From Pseudomonadota bacterium (GTDB taxonomy: Bacteria > Pseudomonadota > Gammaproteobacteria > Steroidobacterales > Steroidobacteraceae), in NCBI GenBank assembly GCA_018241445.1, contig JAFEDT010000018.1, forward strand, positions 224,807 to 288,806: DNA of 64,000 nt, read 5' to 3'. Position numbers and translations under genes: made by a program. Each line of letters starts with the position of its first letter. The first letter of the stretch is position 1. Below the pieces are notes generated by a model that saw only the letters and a program-made list of their open reading frames with translations, ran no database searches and had not been told where the DNA came from. This document shows positions 41,638 through 49,224 of the stretch, one piece after another.

Positions 41638-42390
41638 ATGCAAACCCTGGATAAGCAGATTGCCCTGGTCACCGGCGGAAGCCGCGGACTTGGCCTCGGT
41701 GTCGTCGAAGCGCTCGTTGCGAGGGGTGCCAGGGTGACCGTGGTGGCGCGCACAACGGGTCCTCTCATGGAGCTGCAGCGCCGCCTCGACGTGACCATTC
41801 TGCCTGGTGATGCCGCGCAGCAGGAGTTCGCCGAATCGACGCTGGCGCGGGTGCGACCCTCGGTGCTGGTGCTCAACGCCGGTGCAATACCGGTCATGGC
41901 GCCGCTTCACGAACAGACATGGGAGTCATTCAGCGAGAGCTGGAATGCGGACGTCCAGGCAACGTTTCACTGGGTGCGCGCCGCACTGCGACTCCCGTTG
42001 GCGCCCGCAAGCCGGGTACTCCTCAGCTCGAGCGGCGCCGCCATCGCCGGCTCGCCGCTGTCCGGGGGCTACGCAGGGGCGAAGCGCACCATCGGGTTCC
42101 TGGCGCAATACGCCAACGATGCGGCGAAGAGCCTCGGGCTCGATATCCGCTTCCAGGCATTGCTGCCACGGCAGATCGTCGGTGCGACGGCGCTCGGCCG
42201 CACCGCGGTGCAGGCCTACGCCCGGCGGGCCGGGAAAACCACCGAGGAAGTCCTGGCGGGGTTCGGCAAACCGCTCGAACCGCACGATTACGGCGAGCAC
42301 GTAGCGCACCTGCTGACCCGCTCGCAGTACGAAAGCGCAAGTTCCTTCGGGATCCGTGGCGAGACAGGAATCGAAATCCTGGAGGCTTGA
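41638..42390 (+). CDS. short-chain dehydrogenase/reductase
   Basis: This is a 250-aa SDR with GGSRGLGLGVVEAL, LNAGAIPVM and SSSGAAIAG followed by YAGAKRTI (Tyr-x3-Lys). It follows the first SDR by 26 bases with a strong CAGGAGG site, so the two are co-transcribed. The two are not close copies of each other. Substrate is unknown. An unannotated earlier in-frame start overlaps the previous stop but has a worse ribosome site. Confidence 0.9.
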   Translation: MQTLDKQIALVTGGSRGLGLGVVEALVARGARVTVVARTTGPLMELQRRLDVTILPGDAAQQEFAESTLARVRPSVLVLNAGAIPVMAPLHEQTWESFSESWNADVQATFHWVRAALRLPLAPASRVLLSSSGAAIAGSPLSGGYAGAKRTIGFLAQYANDAAKSLGLDIRFQALLPRQIVGATALGRTAVQAYARRAGKTTEEVLAGFGKPLEPHDYGEHVAHLLTRSQYESASSFGIRGETGIEILEA

Positions 42391-42399
42391 CGGGCGCCA

Positions 42400-42435
42400 T
42401 TGACTGGGCGAAGTCGATCACGTATTTTACGTGAT
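42400..42435 (+). promoter_or_regulatory. promoter and operator of the third toxin-antitoxin pair
   Basis: TTGACT (42400-42405), a 17-base spacer and TATTTT (42423-42428) make a good sigma-70 promoter. ATCACGTA-TTT-TACGTGAT (42417-42435) is a perfect 8-bp inverted repeat over the -10 and the first start codon, a natural repressor site. Transcription would begin at or within a base or two of the ATG, so the mRNA is probably leaderless. Confidence 0.65.
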
Positions 42436-42685
42436 GATGGCCGCGAAGCACAACATTACCGTAGCGATCGACCCTGCCCTGCTCAAGAAGGCGCGCGCCG
42501 TGGCGGCGCGGCGCGGCAGCAGCGTCAGCGCGCTGCTGGCCGAGGAGCTGCGCGAGCTGGTCGACGCGGATCGCAGCTACGATCTCGCACGCCGGCGGGC
42601 GCTCGCTCTGTTCTCCCGCGCGCTGCCCCTCGGGGGCCAGCCTCTTGGGCGCGATGACCTTCATGAGCGACGTCATCTTCGTTGA
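42434..42685 (+). CDS. VapB-like antitoxin
   Basis: This is an 83-aa antitoxin from the ATG at 42,434 (a second ATG follows at 42,437). The N-terminal half, NITVAIDPALLKKARAVAARRGSSVSALLAEELREL, is a ribbon-helix-helix DNA-binding domain. The tail ends in GRDDLHERR, as often seen in this group where the 3' end overlaps the toxin start. No ribosome site is present; see the leaderless promoter at 42,400. Confidence 0.85.
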   Translation: MMAAKHNITVAIDPALLKKARAVAARRGSSVSALLAEELRELVDADRSYDLARRRALALFSRALPLGGQPLGRDDLHERRHLR

Positions 42686-43088
42686 TACCAACATTCTGGT
42701 ATACGCACACGATGCCCAGTCTGGGGTCAAGCGCGAGCGGGCACTTGAAGCGCTGAATTCCCTGTGGGCATCGGGCCTGGGGCGCATGTCGGTCCAGGTG
42801 CTACAGGAGTTCTATGTCAACGTGACACGCAAGCTTGCCACGCCGGTCGCACGTTCGACGGCGCGCGAGGTGGTGAGCGCCTACGGCGCGTGGATTCGCA
42901 CTCCGACCAGTGCCGCCACCGTGGCCCGGGCAGCCGATATCGCCGACATGGCGCAATTGTCATTCTGGGACGCGCTGATCGTAGCCGCTGCCGAGGAAAC
43001 CGGCGCTACGCTGCTGTACAGCGAGGACCTGAATGCCGGTCAGACAATTGCGGGCGTCAAGGTCGTGAATCCGCTCGCAGGAAGTTGA
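42663..43088 (+). CDS. VapC-like PIN-domain toxin
   Basis: This is a 141-aa PIN-domain toxin: VIFVDTNILVYAHD (first Asp), VLQEFYVNVTRK (Glu), LSFWDALIVAAAEETGA (Asp) and LLYSEDLNAGQ (Glu/Asp). The ATG at 42,663 gives the usual N-terminus; ATG 42,654 is also possible. It overlaps the antitoxin end by 23 bases. Confidence 0.88.
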   Translation: MSDVIFVDTNILVYAHDAQSGVKRERALEALNSLWASGLGRMSVQVLQEFYVNVTRKLATPVARSTAREVVSAYGAWIRTPTSAATVARAADIADMAQLSFWDALIVAAAEETGATLLYSEDLNAGQTIAGVKVVNPLAGS

Positions 43089-43121
43089 CGCCGGAAATCA
43101 TTTCCGCCAGCAGGCGGACTT

Positions 43122-43364
43122 TCAGCGTGGCATCGAGTAACACATCAGCCCGGCAGTTCGCTGGCCGCACTTCAGGCAGCGCAGGCGCTTACGCAGGTCG
43201 CCGGGGGTCTGACCCCGGGTCTGTGCCCGCTCGATGACGTCGCGGTCGATGCGCCGCTCGTGACCGCATATCACGCAGACAGCCATCACGACGACTCCCG
43301 CAACTGCCAGGTACTCGATCGGGACATCGTCCTCTACCCGCCGGATGTCCAGGTGTCGCGCCAT
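43122..43364 (-). CDS. small zinc-ribbon-like hypothetical protein
   Basis: This is an 80-aa protein of unknown function with two Cys pairs, VCVICGHERR and LRCLKCGQR, a likely zinc-binding ribbon. The middle is basic and Arg-rich, consistent with nucleic-acid binding. It is divergent from the SRAP gene and convergent with the toxin. No family was recognised; a chance frame cannot be ruled out in this GC-rich DNA, though the spaced Cys pairs argue for a real gene. Confidence 0.5.
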   Translation of the reverse strand: MARHLDIRRVEDDVPIEYLAVAGVVVMAVCVICGHERRIDRDVIERAQTRGQTPGDLRKRLRCLKCGQRTAGLMCYSMPR

Positions 43365-43440
43365 GCGCGAAGGCTAGCGAACCGACCCCGTCGACCAGCA
43401 AGCCATCTTTGCCGGCACTGGATGGAATACACTTCCGGTG

Positions 43441-44358
43441 ATGTGCTACTCGGCCCTGGTGCAGGAAGACTGGCGGGCGTATCGCCGTCACCTGGGAGTG
43501 GAGATTTCACTTCCCGAGTTTGCCGCCCTGGTCGAGCGGCGACGCCAGGAACCAGCGCGCTATCGCCTGCCGCGCGCCTTCGACCTGGAATTGCGGGACG
43601 AACCGGCGATCCGCGATTCGGTGGACCGCTACCGCCAGCAGCAGACCGCGAAACTCGAGGGCGAGGCCTTTACCCAGCGCAAGCGCCTGGCGGACGCCGA
43701 ACGCAAGCTGGCGGTGAAGGAAACCAGGACCGCGGCCGAATCCCGGCGCATCGCCTCCGGCAAGGTGCAACAGGCGCTGGACAGGCTGTCGCTGTTGAAG
43801 GACGACCGCCGGCACGCCGACGACTACCGCATCTTCCCGCGCTCCTGGGCGCCCATCATCCTGGTGCGTGACGGCCGCAAAGTGCTGCAGCCCGCGCGCT
43901 ACCTGCTGCGACAGCCCGGCGCGCAGTCCTTCATGGACGAGCGGCTCTCCGGCAACTACAACGCTCGCCGCGACAATCTCACGAAGTTCTGGAGAGGGCA
44001 GTTCGGCGCCACCCACGCCGTCATGGTCATCCAGTCGTTCTTTGAAAACGTGACCGGCCGGGACGGAAAAAACCAGGTGCTGCATTTCAACCCCGCGCCC
44101 GCCGGCCCGATGCTGATCGCCTGCCTGTACTCCGACTGGTCAGACCCCGGGACCGGCGAGCAACTGCTGTCCTTCGCCGCCATCACCGACGAGCCGCCGC
44201 CGGAAGTCGCCGCGGCCGGCCACGATCGCATGATCGTCAACCTCAAGCCGCAGAACGTGGACGCCTGGCTGACGCCACAGGGGCGTTCCGTCGCGGAACT
44301 GCAGGCAATCCTGGATGACCGGCAGACGCCGTACTACGAGCACAGGATCGCGGCATAG
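43441..44358 (+). CDS. SOS-response-associated (HMCES/YedK, SRAP) protein with coiled-coil insertion
   Basis: This 305-aa SRAP-family protein shields abasic sites by a covalent link between its Cys2 and DNA. The start is set by chemistry: ATG-TGC at 43,441 puts the catalytic Cys at position 2 (MCYSAL). Other active-site parts are YNARRDNLTKF and GHDRMIVNL (His). Between the N-terminal Cys and the NAR segment lies an extra stretch of about 80 charged residues, probably a coiled coil (about 50-130), making it about 80 aa longer than E. coli YedK. The role of the insert is unknown. Confidence 0.88.
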   Translation: MCYSALVQEDWRAYRRHLGVEISLPEFAALVERRRQEPARYRLPRAFDLELRDEPAIRDSVDRYRQQQTAKLEGEAFTQRKRLADAERKLAVKETRTAAESRRIASGKVQQALDRLSLLKDDRRHADDYRIFPRSWAPIILVRDGRKVLQPARYLLRQPGAQSFMDERLSGNYNARRDNLTKFWRGQFGATHAVMVIQSFFENVTGRDGKNQVLHFNPAPAGPMLIACLYSDWSDPGTGEQLLSFAAITDEPPPEVAAAGHDRMIVNLKPQNVDAWLTPQGRSVAELQAILDDRQTPYYEHRIAA

Positions 44359-44401
44359 GCGCAATGGCGCGCTGCGCCCGTTTGGCAGCCGCCGGCTGGC
44401 G

Positions 44402-45163
44402 CTACAGATCCCCGAACTCGCGCTGCAGCAGGGCCAGCACCGCCATTGCAGCGGTCTCGGTGCGCAGCACCCGGGGGCCTAAGCGCAGGGGTGTGAAGCC
44501 CGCACGCACCGCCGCGTCCTGCTCCTCACTGCTCAACCCGCCCTCCGGCCCGATCAGCACCGTCAGCGCCTGCAGGTCACGCGGCAGGTCGGCAACGCGC
44601 GTCTGCGCCGTCGGGGACAGCAGCAGGCGCACTCCCGCACCGGCGGCTCCGGTCGCCGCGGCGCCGTGGGCACCACCGGCGGCGAGGAAGGCCGACAGCG
44701 TCACCGGGGCGTCGATCTGTGGCAGCAGGTTGCGGCCGCATTGCTCGCAGGCGCCAATGGCAATGGCCCGCCAGTGCTCGCGGCGCCGCTTCGCCTGCGC
44801 CGCATCCAGGCGCACCACGCTGCGCTCGGTGATGACCGGCGTGAGTCGGGTGAGGCCCAGCTCGGTGGCCTTCTGCACCACCAGGTCCATGCGCTCGCCG
44901 CGCGAGATGCCCTGCGCGAGGGTGAGGATGAGCGGTGACTCACGCTGCGGCTGCGCCGCGGCGCCAACCTCGACATCCACACTGCCGCCGCCGATGCGCA
45001 TCAGCGTGCCCGGGTACTCGCTGCCCGAGCCGTTGAAGAGCATCACCGCCGCACCGGCGCGCAGGCGCAGCACCCGCGAGAGGTGATTCGCGGCGCTGCC
45101 GGTGAGATTCACAATCGAGCCACCCGTCAGCGCGGCGTCGACATAGACGCGCGTCACGCGCAT
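44402..45163 (-). CDS. rsmE: 16S rRNA m3U1498 methyltransferase RsmE
   Basis: This 253-aa SPOUT methyltransferase methylates U1498 of 16S rRNA. It has the N-terminal PUA-like part (RVLRLRAGAAVMLFNGSG) and the knotted SAM site (LTVLIGPEGGLSSEEQDAAV, then LRLGPRVLRTETAAMA). The length is normal. It is followed divergently by ampD across a 92-base gap. Confidence 0.94.
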   Translation of the reverse strand: MRVTRVYVDAALTGGSIVNLTGSAANHLSRVLRLRAGAAVMLFNGSGSEYPGTLMRIGGGSVDVEVGAAAQPQRESPLILTLAQGISRGERMDLVVQKATELGLTRLTPVITERSVVRLDAAQAKRRREHWRAIAIGACEQCGRNLLPQIDAPVTLSAFLAAGGAHGAAATGAAGAGVRLLLSPTAQTRVADLPRDLQALTVLIGPEGGLSSEEQDAAVRAGFTPLRLGPRVLRTETAAMAVLALLQREFGDL

Positions 45164-45255
45164 AACGGCTCCTGGCCCTCGCGGGCGATCAGGGTTGAGT
45201 TGGCCGGGTTGGCAGGGTTGGCGCTGGTCATGGCGCAGATTGTAGGATCAGCGGC

Positions 45256-45822
45256 GTGACTTCAGCATGCGACATAGATCCGGCCACCGGCCTGCTGCGC
45301 GCGGTGACCCAGGTGCTGTCACCGCACTGCGATGAGCGGCCCCCGGGCATCACACCAGAACTTCTGGTGATCCACGGCATCAGCCTGCCGCCGGGGGATT
45401 TCGGCGGGCCGTGGATCGATCGCCTGTTCACCGGCTGCCTGCCGGTGGACGCGCACCCTTATTTTCGCGAGATCGGGGGCGCGCGCGTTTCGGCGCACGC
45501 GCTGATCCGCCGCGACGGCACGCTGGTGCAGTACGTGCCCTTCGGACTGCGCGCCTGGCACGCCGGCGTGTCGAGCTGGCGCGGCCGCACCGCGTGCAAC
45601 GATTTTTCGATCGGGGTGGAGCTGGAGGGGGCTGACGGGGTGCCGTACCTGGATCCCCAGTACGAGCGGCTCGCCGCGCTTACGCGCGCGCTGCTGCAGT
45701 CGTACCCGGTGTTGCGGGAGGAGGGCAGGATCGTCGGTCACGGGGACATCGCCCCCCAGCGGCGCAGCGATCCGTGGGCGACTTTCGACTGGGACAGGTA
45801 TCGCGCGCTGATCCGCGCTTAG
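45256..45822 (+). CDS. ampD: 1,6-anhydro-N-acetylmuramyl-L-alanine amidase AmpD
   Basis: This 188-aa cytosolic zinc amidase recycles peptidoglycan by cleaving anhydro-muropeptides, which also keeps beta-lactamase induction low in relatives. Zinc ligands are seen in LLVIHGISLP (His), and VGHGDIAPQRRSDPW (His and Asp). VSAHALIRRDGTLVQYVPF and FSIGVELEG are also typical. A GTG start is used. It ends directly before a hairpin. Confidence 0.93.
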   Translation: MTSACDIDPATGLLRAVTQVLSPHCDERPPGITPELLVIHGISLPPGDFGGPWIDRLFTGCLPVDAHPYFREIGGARVSAHALIRRDGTLVQYVPFGLRAWHAGVSSWRGRTACNDFSIGVELEGADGVPYLDPQYERLAALTRALLQSYPVLREEGRIVGHGDIAPQRRSDPWATFDWDRYRALIRA

Positions 45823-45847
45823 GCTCGCGCCCGTCGGGACGGCGAGC
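45822..45847 (+). terminator. hairpin after ampD
   Basis: GCTCGC (45823-45828) and CGTC pair with GACG and GCGAGC (45842-45847), leaving a GCC bulge. It begins at the stop codon. Both its left arm (GGCTCGCGCCCG) and loop side (GGACGGCG) match the hairpin at 25,733, also immediately after a gene. Confidence 0.5.
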
Positions 45848-45859
45848 GGGCCGCGGAAT

Positions 45860-46018
45860 CTACGCGGTGGGGCCGGCGGATGCGCGGGGGCGTTTGGTCG
45901 AGTGATCGCTCGGCGGCCCGACGAGGCTGGCCCAGGTCAGCCAGCAGAACAGCGCGACTGCCAGGCCCGAGCACAGCAGCAACGCAAATCCCAGTTCCGT
46001 GAGTTCCGTGAGTTCCAT
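45860..46018 (-). CDS. possible 52-aa membrane protein
   Basis: A 52-codon frame starts MELTELTELGFALLLCSGLAV (first part shown) and contains one hydrophobic helix of about 22 residues (GFALLLCSGLAVALFCWLTW), then a basic tail rich in Arg and Pro. The ELT repeat comes from three 9-base copies of a GAGTTCC-type unit at the 5' end. It lies alone in the 324-base gap between ampD and the adenosyltransferase gene; the ribosome site is weak. No homologue was recognised, so it may be spurious. Confidence 0.35.
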   Translation of the reverse strand: MELTELTELGFALLLCSGLAVALFCWLTWASLVGPPSDHSTKRPRASAGPTA

Positions 46019-46146
46019 GAAACCACCCGCCACACTGACCCCTCGAGGCGCAGTGTGCGCGCGGGCTTCCCTGTGGTTCTGCGCGCCAGATCACAGCGCA
46101 GCGGGGAATTGCACCCGCCTTCACATAACGAGGCGCCGGTGACGCG

Positions 46147-46704
46147 TCAGGTCTTGCGGCGCTGGTGGCGCCACAACACTTCGGTACCCTGTTCGTGCCG
46201 TGCCAGCACCCGCGCCAGCACGAACAGCAGGTCGGACAGGCGGTTCAGGTAGCGGGTCACTTCGCCCGCCACGGTTTCCAACCGCGCCAGCGTGCACACC
46301 CGCCGCTCGGCGCGCCGCGCGATGGTGCGCGCCAGGTGGCACGCGGCCGCCGCCGGCCCGCCCCCGGGCAGGATGAACTCCTTCAGCGGTGGCAGCGCCT
46401 CGTTGAACATATCGAGCTCCCGTTCCAGGCGGGCCACCTGCGCGTCGCTGATGGCGCGATGACCCGGGATGCACAGCTCCCCGCCCAGGTCGAACAGTTC
46501 GTGCTGCACCTCGATCAGGCAGTCGTTCACCGCCGCCGGCAGCCCGGGCACCGCCAGCAGCACGCCCACGGCGCTGTTCAGCTCATCGACGGTGCCGTAG
46601 GCTTCCACGCGCTCGCTGTCCTTGGGCGTGCGGCTGCCATCGCCCAGTCCGGTCGTGCCGTCATCCCCCGTGCGGGTGTAGATCCTGCTCAGACGATTAC
46701 CCAT
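46147..46704 (-). CDS. PduO-type cob(I)alamin adenosyltransferase
   Basis: This 185-aa enzyme transfers the adenosyl group of ATP to cobalamin to make coenzyme B12. TRTGDDGTTGLGDGSRTPKD (ATP site), YGTVDELNSAVG, ARTIARRAERRVC and YLNRLSDLLFVLAR are diagnostic. It is divergent from the inositol-phosphatase gene and about 2 kb from a B12/siderophore-type ABC ATPase, which fits a cobalamin theme. Confidence 0.93.
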   Translation of the reverse strand: MGNRLSRIYTRTGDDGTTGLGDGSRTPKDSERVEAYGTVDELNSAVGVLLAVPGLPAAVNDCLIEVQHELFDLGGELCIPGHRAISDAQVARLERELDMFNEALPPLKEFILPGGGPAAAACHLARTIARRAERRVCTLARLETVAGEVTRYLNRLSDLLFVLARVLARHEQGTEVLWRHQRRKT

Positions 46705-46725
46705 AGACCCATACTCTAAGCGAAC

Positions 46726-47496
46726 ATGGCATCGAAAGAACTCACCGCGGCGCTGGATGCGGCACGCGCCGCCGCCGCCGTCATCCGCGAGCTGTATCAG
46801 AAGAACCTCGCGGTGCGCGTCAAGGCGGACGCCTCCCCGGTGACCGAGGCTGACGTGCGTGCCGAGCAGGTCATCCGCAGCATCCTGGGCGCCGCCTTCC
46901 CCGACTACGGCTTCTACGGCGAGGAGACCGGCCAGCACCACATGAATGCGCCGGCCGTCTGGCTGGTTGACCCGATCGACGGCACCAAGTCCTTCGTGCG
47001 TGAGACGCCGTTCTTCTCCACCCAGATCGCCCTGTTGCGCGAGGGGGAGCTGGTGCTCGGCGTCTCCAGCGCGCCGGCCTGTGACGAGATCGCCTGGGCC
47101 GAGCGCGGTGCCGGCGCCTGGCTCAACGATCGGCCGGTACGCGTCAGCAGCGTCGATTCCCTGTCGGAGGCCTTCGTCTCCACCGGCAACCTCAAGACCC
47201 TCGCTGGCTCTCCCGGCTGGGCGCGCTTCGGCCAGCTCATCCGCCAGGTCAGTCGCATCCGTGGCTATGGCGACTTCGTCCACTACCACCTGCTGGCGCG
47301 CGGTGGCGTGGACGTGGTGATCGAGTCGGACGTCAATATCCTGGACATCGCGGCGCTCACCGTGATCGTGCGCGAGGCCGGCGGCGCCTTCACCGACCTC
47401 GACGGCGCGCCGGTCGGCCTGGGTACCACCAGCGTGCTCGCCAGCAACGGGAGGCTGCACCCGGCGGTGCGGGAGGCGCTGGGCCTCACGCGCTGA
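46726..47496 (+). CDS. inositol-monophosphatase-family phosphatase
   Basis: This is a 256-aa Mg-dependent phosphatase. YGFYGEETG (metal Glu), LVDPIDGTKSFVRE (the DPIDGT signature) and SDVNILDIAALTVIVREAGG (second metal Asp region) are clear. Candidates are histidinol-phosphate phosphatase (HisN type), inositol phosphatase or CysQ; FVRETPFF with GTKSF favours the HisN-like subgroup. No his genes are nearby. Confidence 0.88.
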   Translation: MASKELTAALDAARAAAAVIRELYQKNLAVRVKADASPVTEADVRAEQVIRSILGAAFPDYGFYGEETGQHHMNAPAVWLVDPIDGTKSFVRETPFFSTQIALLREGELVLGVSSAPACDEIAWAERGAGAWLNDRPVRVSSVDSLSEAFVSTGNLKTLAGSPGWARFGQLIRQVSRIRGYGDFVHYHLLARGGVDVVIESDVNILDIAALTVIVREAGGAFTDLDGAPVGLGTTSVLASNGRLHPAVREALGLTR

Positions 47497-47517
47497 CGCA
47501 CACGCGCCGCCCCATCG

Positions 47518-47580
47518 GCCGGATCAGCCTCGGGCCGGATCAGGCTGGCGGCCAGATCCGCCTGTGGGCCAGATCAGACT
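47518..47580. repeat. degenerate tandem repeat of GGCC(G/A)GATC
   Basis: Four spaced copies of GGCCGGATCAG/GGCCAGATC-type words, period about 15-18 bases, lie just after the phosphatase gene. They are similar enough to be a degraded minisatellite. Confidence 0.45.
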
Positions 47581-47608
47581 GTTGGGTGGTGATGTACGTC
47601 CACGGGAG

Positions 47609-47628
47609 GTGTGTATAACTTTACACAC
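47609..47628 (+). promoter_or_regulatory. operator-like inverted repeat upstream of the GST gene
   Basis: GTGTGTA-TAACTT-TACACAC is a perfect 7-bp inverted repeat in a locally AT-rich spot, 120 bases before the GST start. It looks like a site for a dimeric regulator. Confidence 0.4.
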
Positions 47629-47748
47629 TTCCGCGCCGGGCACACATCCGCACCCCGGCCTCTCCACGCCGCGGCCTGCTCCACGCCGCCGCCTGCTCCG
47701 CGCCCCCGGGGGACGGTATAGTCGCCTGGGTACACAAGGCAGCGCGGA

Positions 47749-48390
47749 ATGATCACGGTACATCATCTGGGAATCTCGCAATCCGAGCGGGTCGTGTGGC
47801 TGTGCGAGGAGCTCGGCATTCCCTACACATTGAAGCGTTACGACCGCGATCCCGCCACAAAGCTCGCACCCGCGGACTACAGGGCACTGCATCCCATGGG
47901 GATCGCGCCGGTGATCACCGACGGGGACCTGGTACTGACAGAATCAGGCGCGATCCTGGAATACCTGATCGCCCGCTATGGCGATGGCCGCCTTGCCGTG
48001 GCGCCCGCGCGACCGAACTTTGCGGACTATCTCTTCTGGTATCACTTCGCGAACGGCACGCTGATGCCCAGCGCGATGACCGGGATCTTCTCCTCCATGG
48101 GCGGACTGGCGGCGGACCATCCCATACTGCGTGTGTTCGGGCAGCGTACCGAGCGCGCTTTCGCGTTGATCGAGCGTCGACTCGACGAAGTGCCTTACTT
48201 TGCCGGCGATGAGTTTACGGCCGCCGACATCATGATGGTGTTCCCGCTGACAACCATGCGCGGATTCGTGCCGCGCGATCTCGCCCCGCTGCCGCATTTG
48301 CGCGACTATCTCGAACGCATCGGCGCGCGGCCCGGATATCAGCGAGCCATGGCGAAGGGTGATCCGGGCATGACTCCGCTGCTGAGTTAG
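47749..48390 (+). CDS. glutathione S-transferase
   Basis: This is a 213-aa GST. The thioredoxin-like domain has SQSERVVWLCEELGIPYTLKRY, then the cis-Pro motif GIAPVITDGDLVLTESGAILEYL (glutathione binding). The all-helical C-terminal half ends in FTAADIMMVFPL. Substrate is unknown; detoxification or thiol chemistry is likely. Confidence 0.9.
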   Translation: MITVHHLGISQSERVVWLCEELGIPYTLKRYDRDPATKLAPADYRALHPMGIAPVITDGDLVLTESGAILEYLIARYGDGRLAVAPARPNFADYLFWYHFANGTLMPSAMTGIFSSMGGLAADHPILRVFGQRTERAFALIERRLDEVPYFAGDEFTAADIMMVFPLTTMRGFVPRDLAPLPHLRDYLERIGARPGYQRAMAKGDPGMTPLLS

Positions 48391-48447
48391 CACCCGCAGG
48401 CGCGGGTCCCCAAACCGGCTGCCCACCTGGCCGGGCGCGCCAGCCCC

Positions 48448-49224
48448 TCACGCGCTCACGAACACACGCCGCCCCCCGCTGTGGATCTCCACCATCGGTG
48501 ACTGGTACAGCTCACCCAGGGATTGCGCGGTGAGGGTGGTCGCCGTGGGACCCAGCGACCAGCGCCCGTCGCCTGCCAGCAGCAGGATCCGGTCGGCAAA
48601 GCGCGCCGCCAGGGTGGGGTCGTGCAGCGTGGTGATCACGGTGCTGCCCTGGTCCGCCATGGTGCGGAACAGCTTCAGCACCGCCAGCTGATGGTGCGGG
48701 TCCAGGTGATTCGTAGGCTCATCCAGCAGCAGGAACTGCGGTTGTTGCGCCAGCAGGGTGGCAACTGCGACGCGCCGCTGCTCTCCGCCCGAGAGCGTGT
48801 CGGTGCGCCGCTGCGCGAAGTCCCGCATGCCAACGGCAGCGAGCGCCTCCAGGGCCACCGCCTCGTCCGCGGCGCTTTCCCACTGCCAGGCGGAGAGGTG
48901 CGGGTGACGGCCGATCAGGACCGATTCCAGTACCGTGGTGGTGAAGCCGGACTCGATGTCCTGCGGCAGCAGCCCCAGGCGCCGCGCCCGCGTACGCGCC
49001 GGCAGGTGCTGCAGGGCCCCGCCCGGATCCAGCGTGACCTCGCCGCCGCTCGCCCCGCGCAGTCCGGCCAGCGTGTGCAGCGTCAGTGTCTTTCCGGAGC
49101 CATTGCGGCCCAGCACCGCTACCAGTTCTCCGGGCACGAAGCGGGCGTCGAGTCCCTGGACCAGCACGCGCTCGCCCGCACGGACGTCGAGGCCGTGCGC
49201 GGTGAGTGTCGCCGCCTCGCTCAT
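48448..49224 (-). CDS. ABC transporter ATP-binding protein (FecE/BtuD type)
   Basis: This is a 258-aa ATPase. It has Walker A VLGRNGSGKTLTLHTLAG, the Q-loop LGLLPQDIESG, the signature LSGGEQRRVAVATLLAQQP and Walker B FLLLDEPTNHLD, with H in TTLHDP. This form powers uptake of cobalamin, heme or iron-siderophores. The matching permease at 53,193-54,143 lies 4 kb away on the same strand, separated by pdxH and others; no binding protein is seen. The start is coupled by ATGA to the HExxH protein gene. Confidence 0.88.
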   Translation of the reverse strand: MSEAATLTAHGLDVRAGERVLVQGLDARFVPGELVAVLGRNGSGKTLTLHTLAGLRGASGGEVTLDPGGALQHLPARTRARRLGLLPQDIESGFTTTVLESVLIGRHPHLSAWQWESAADEAVALEALAAVGMRDFAQRRTDTLSGGEQRRVAVATLLAQQPQFLLLDEPTNHLDPHHQLAVLKLFRTMADQGSTVITTLHDPTLAARFADRILLLAGDGRWSLGPTATTLTAQSLGELYQSPMVEIHSGGRRVFVSA

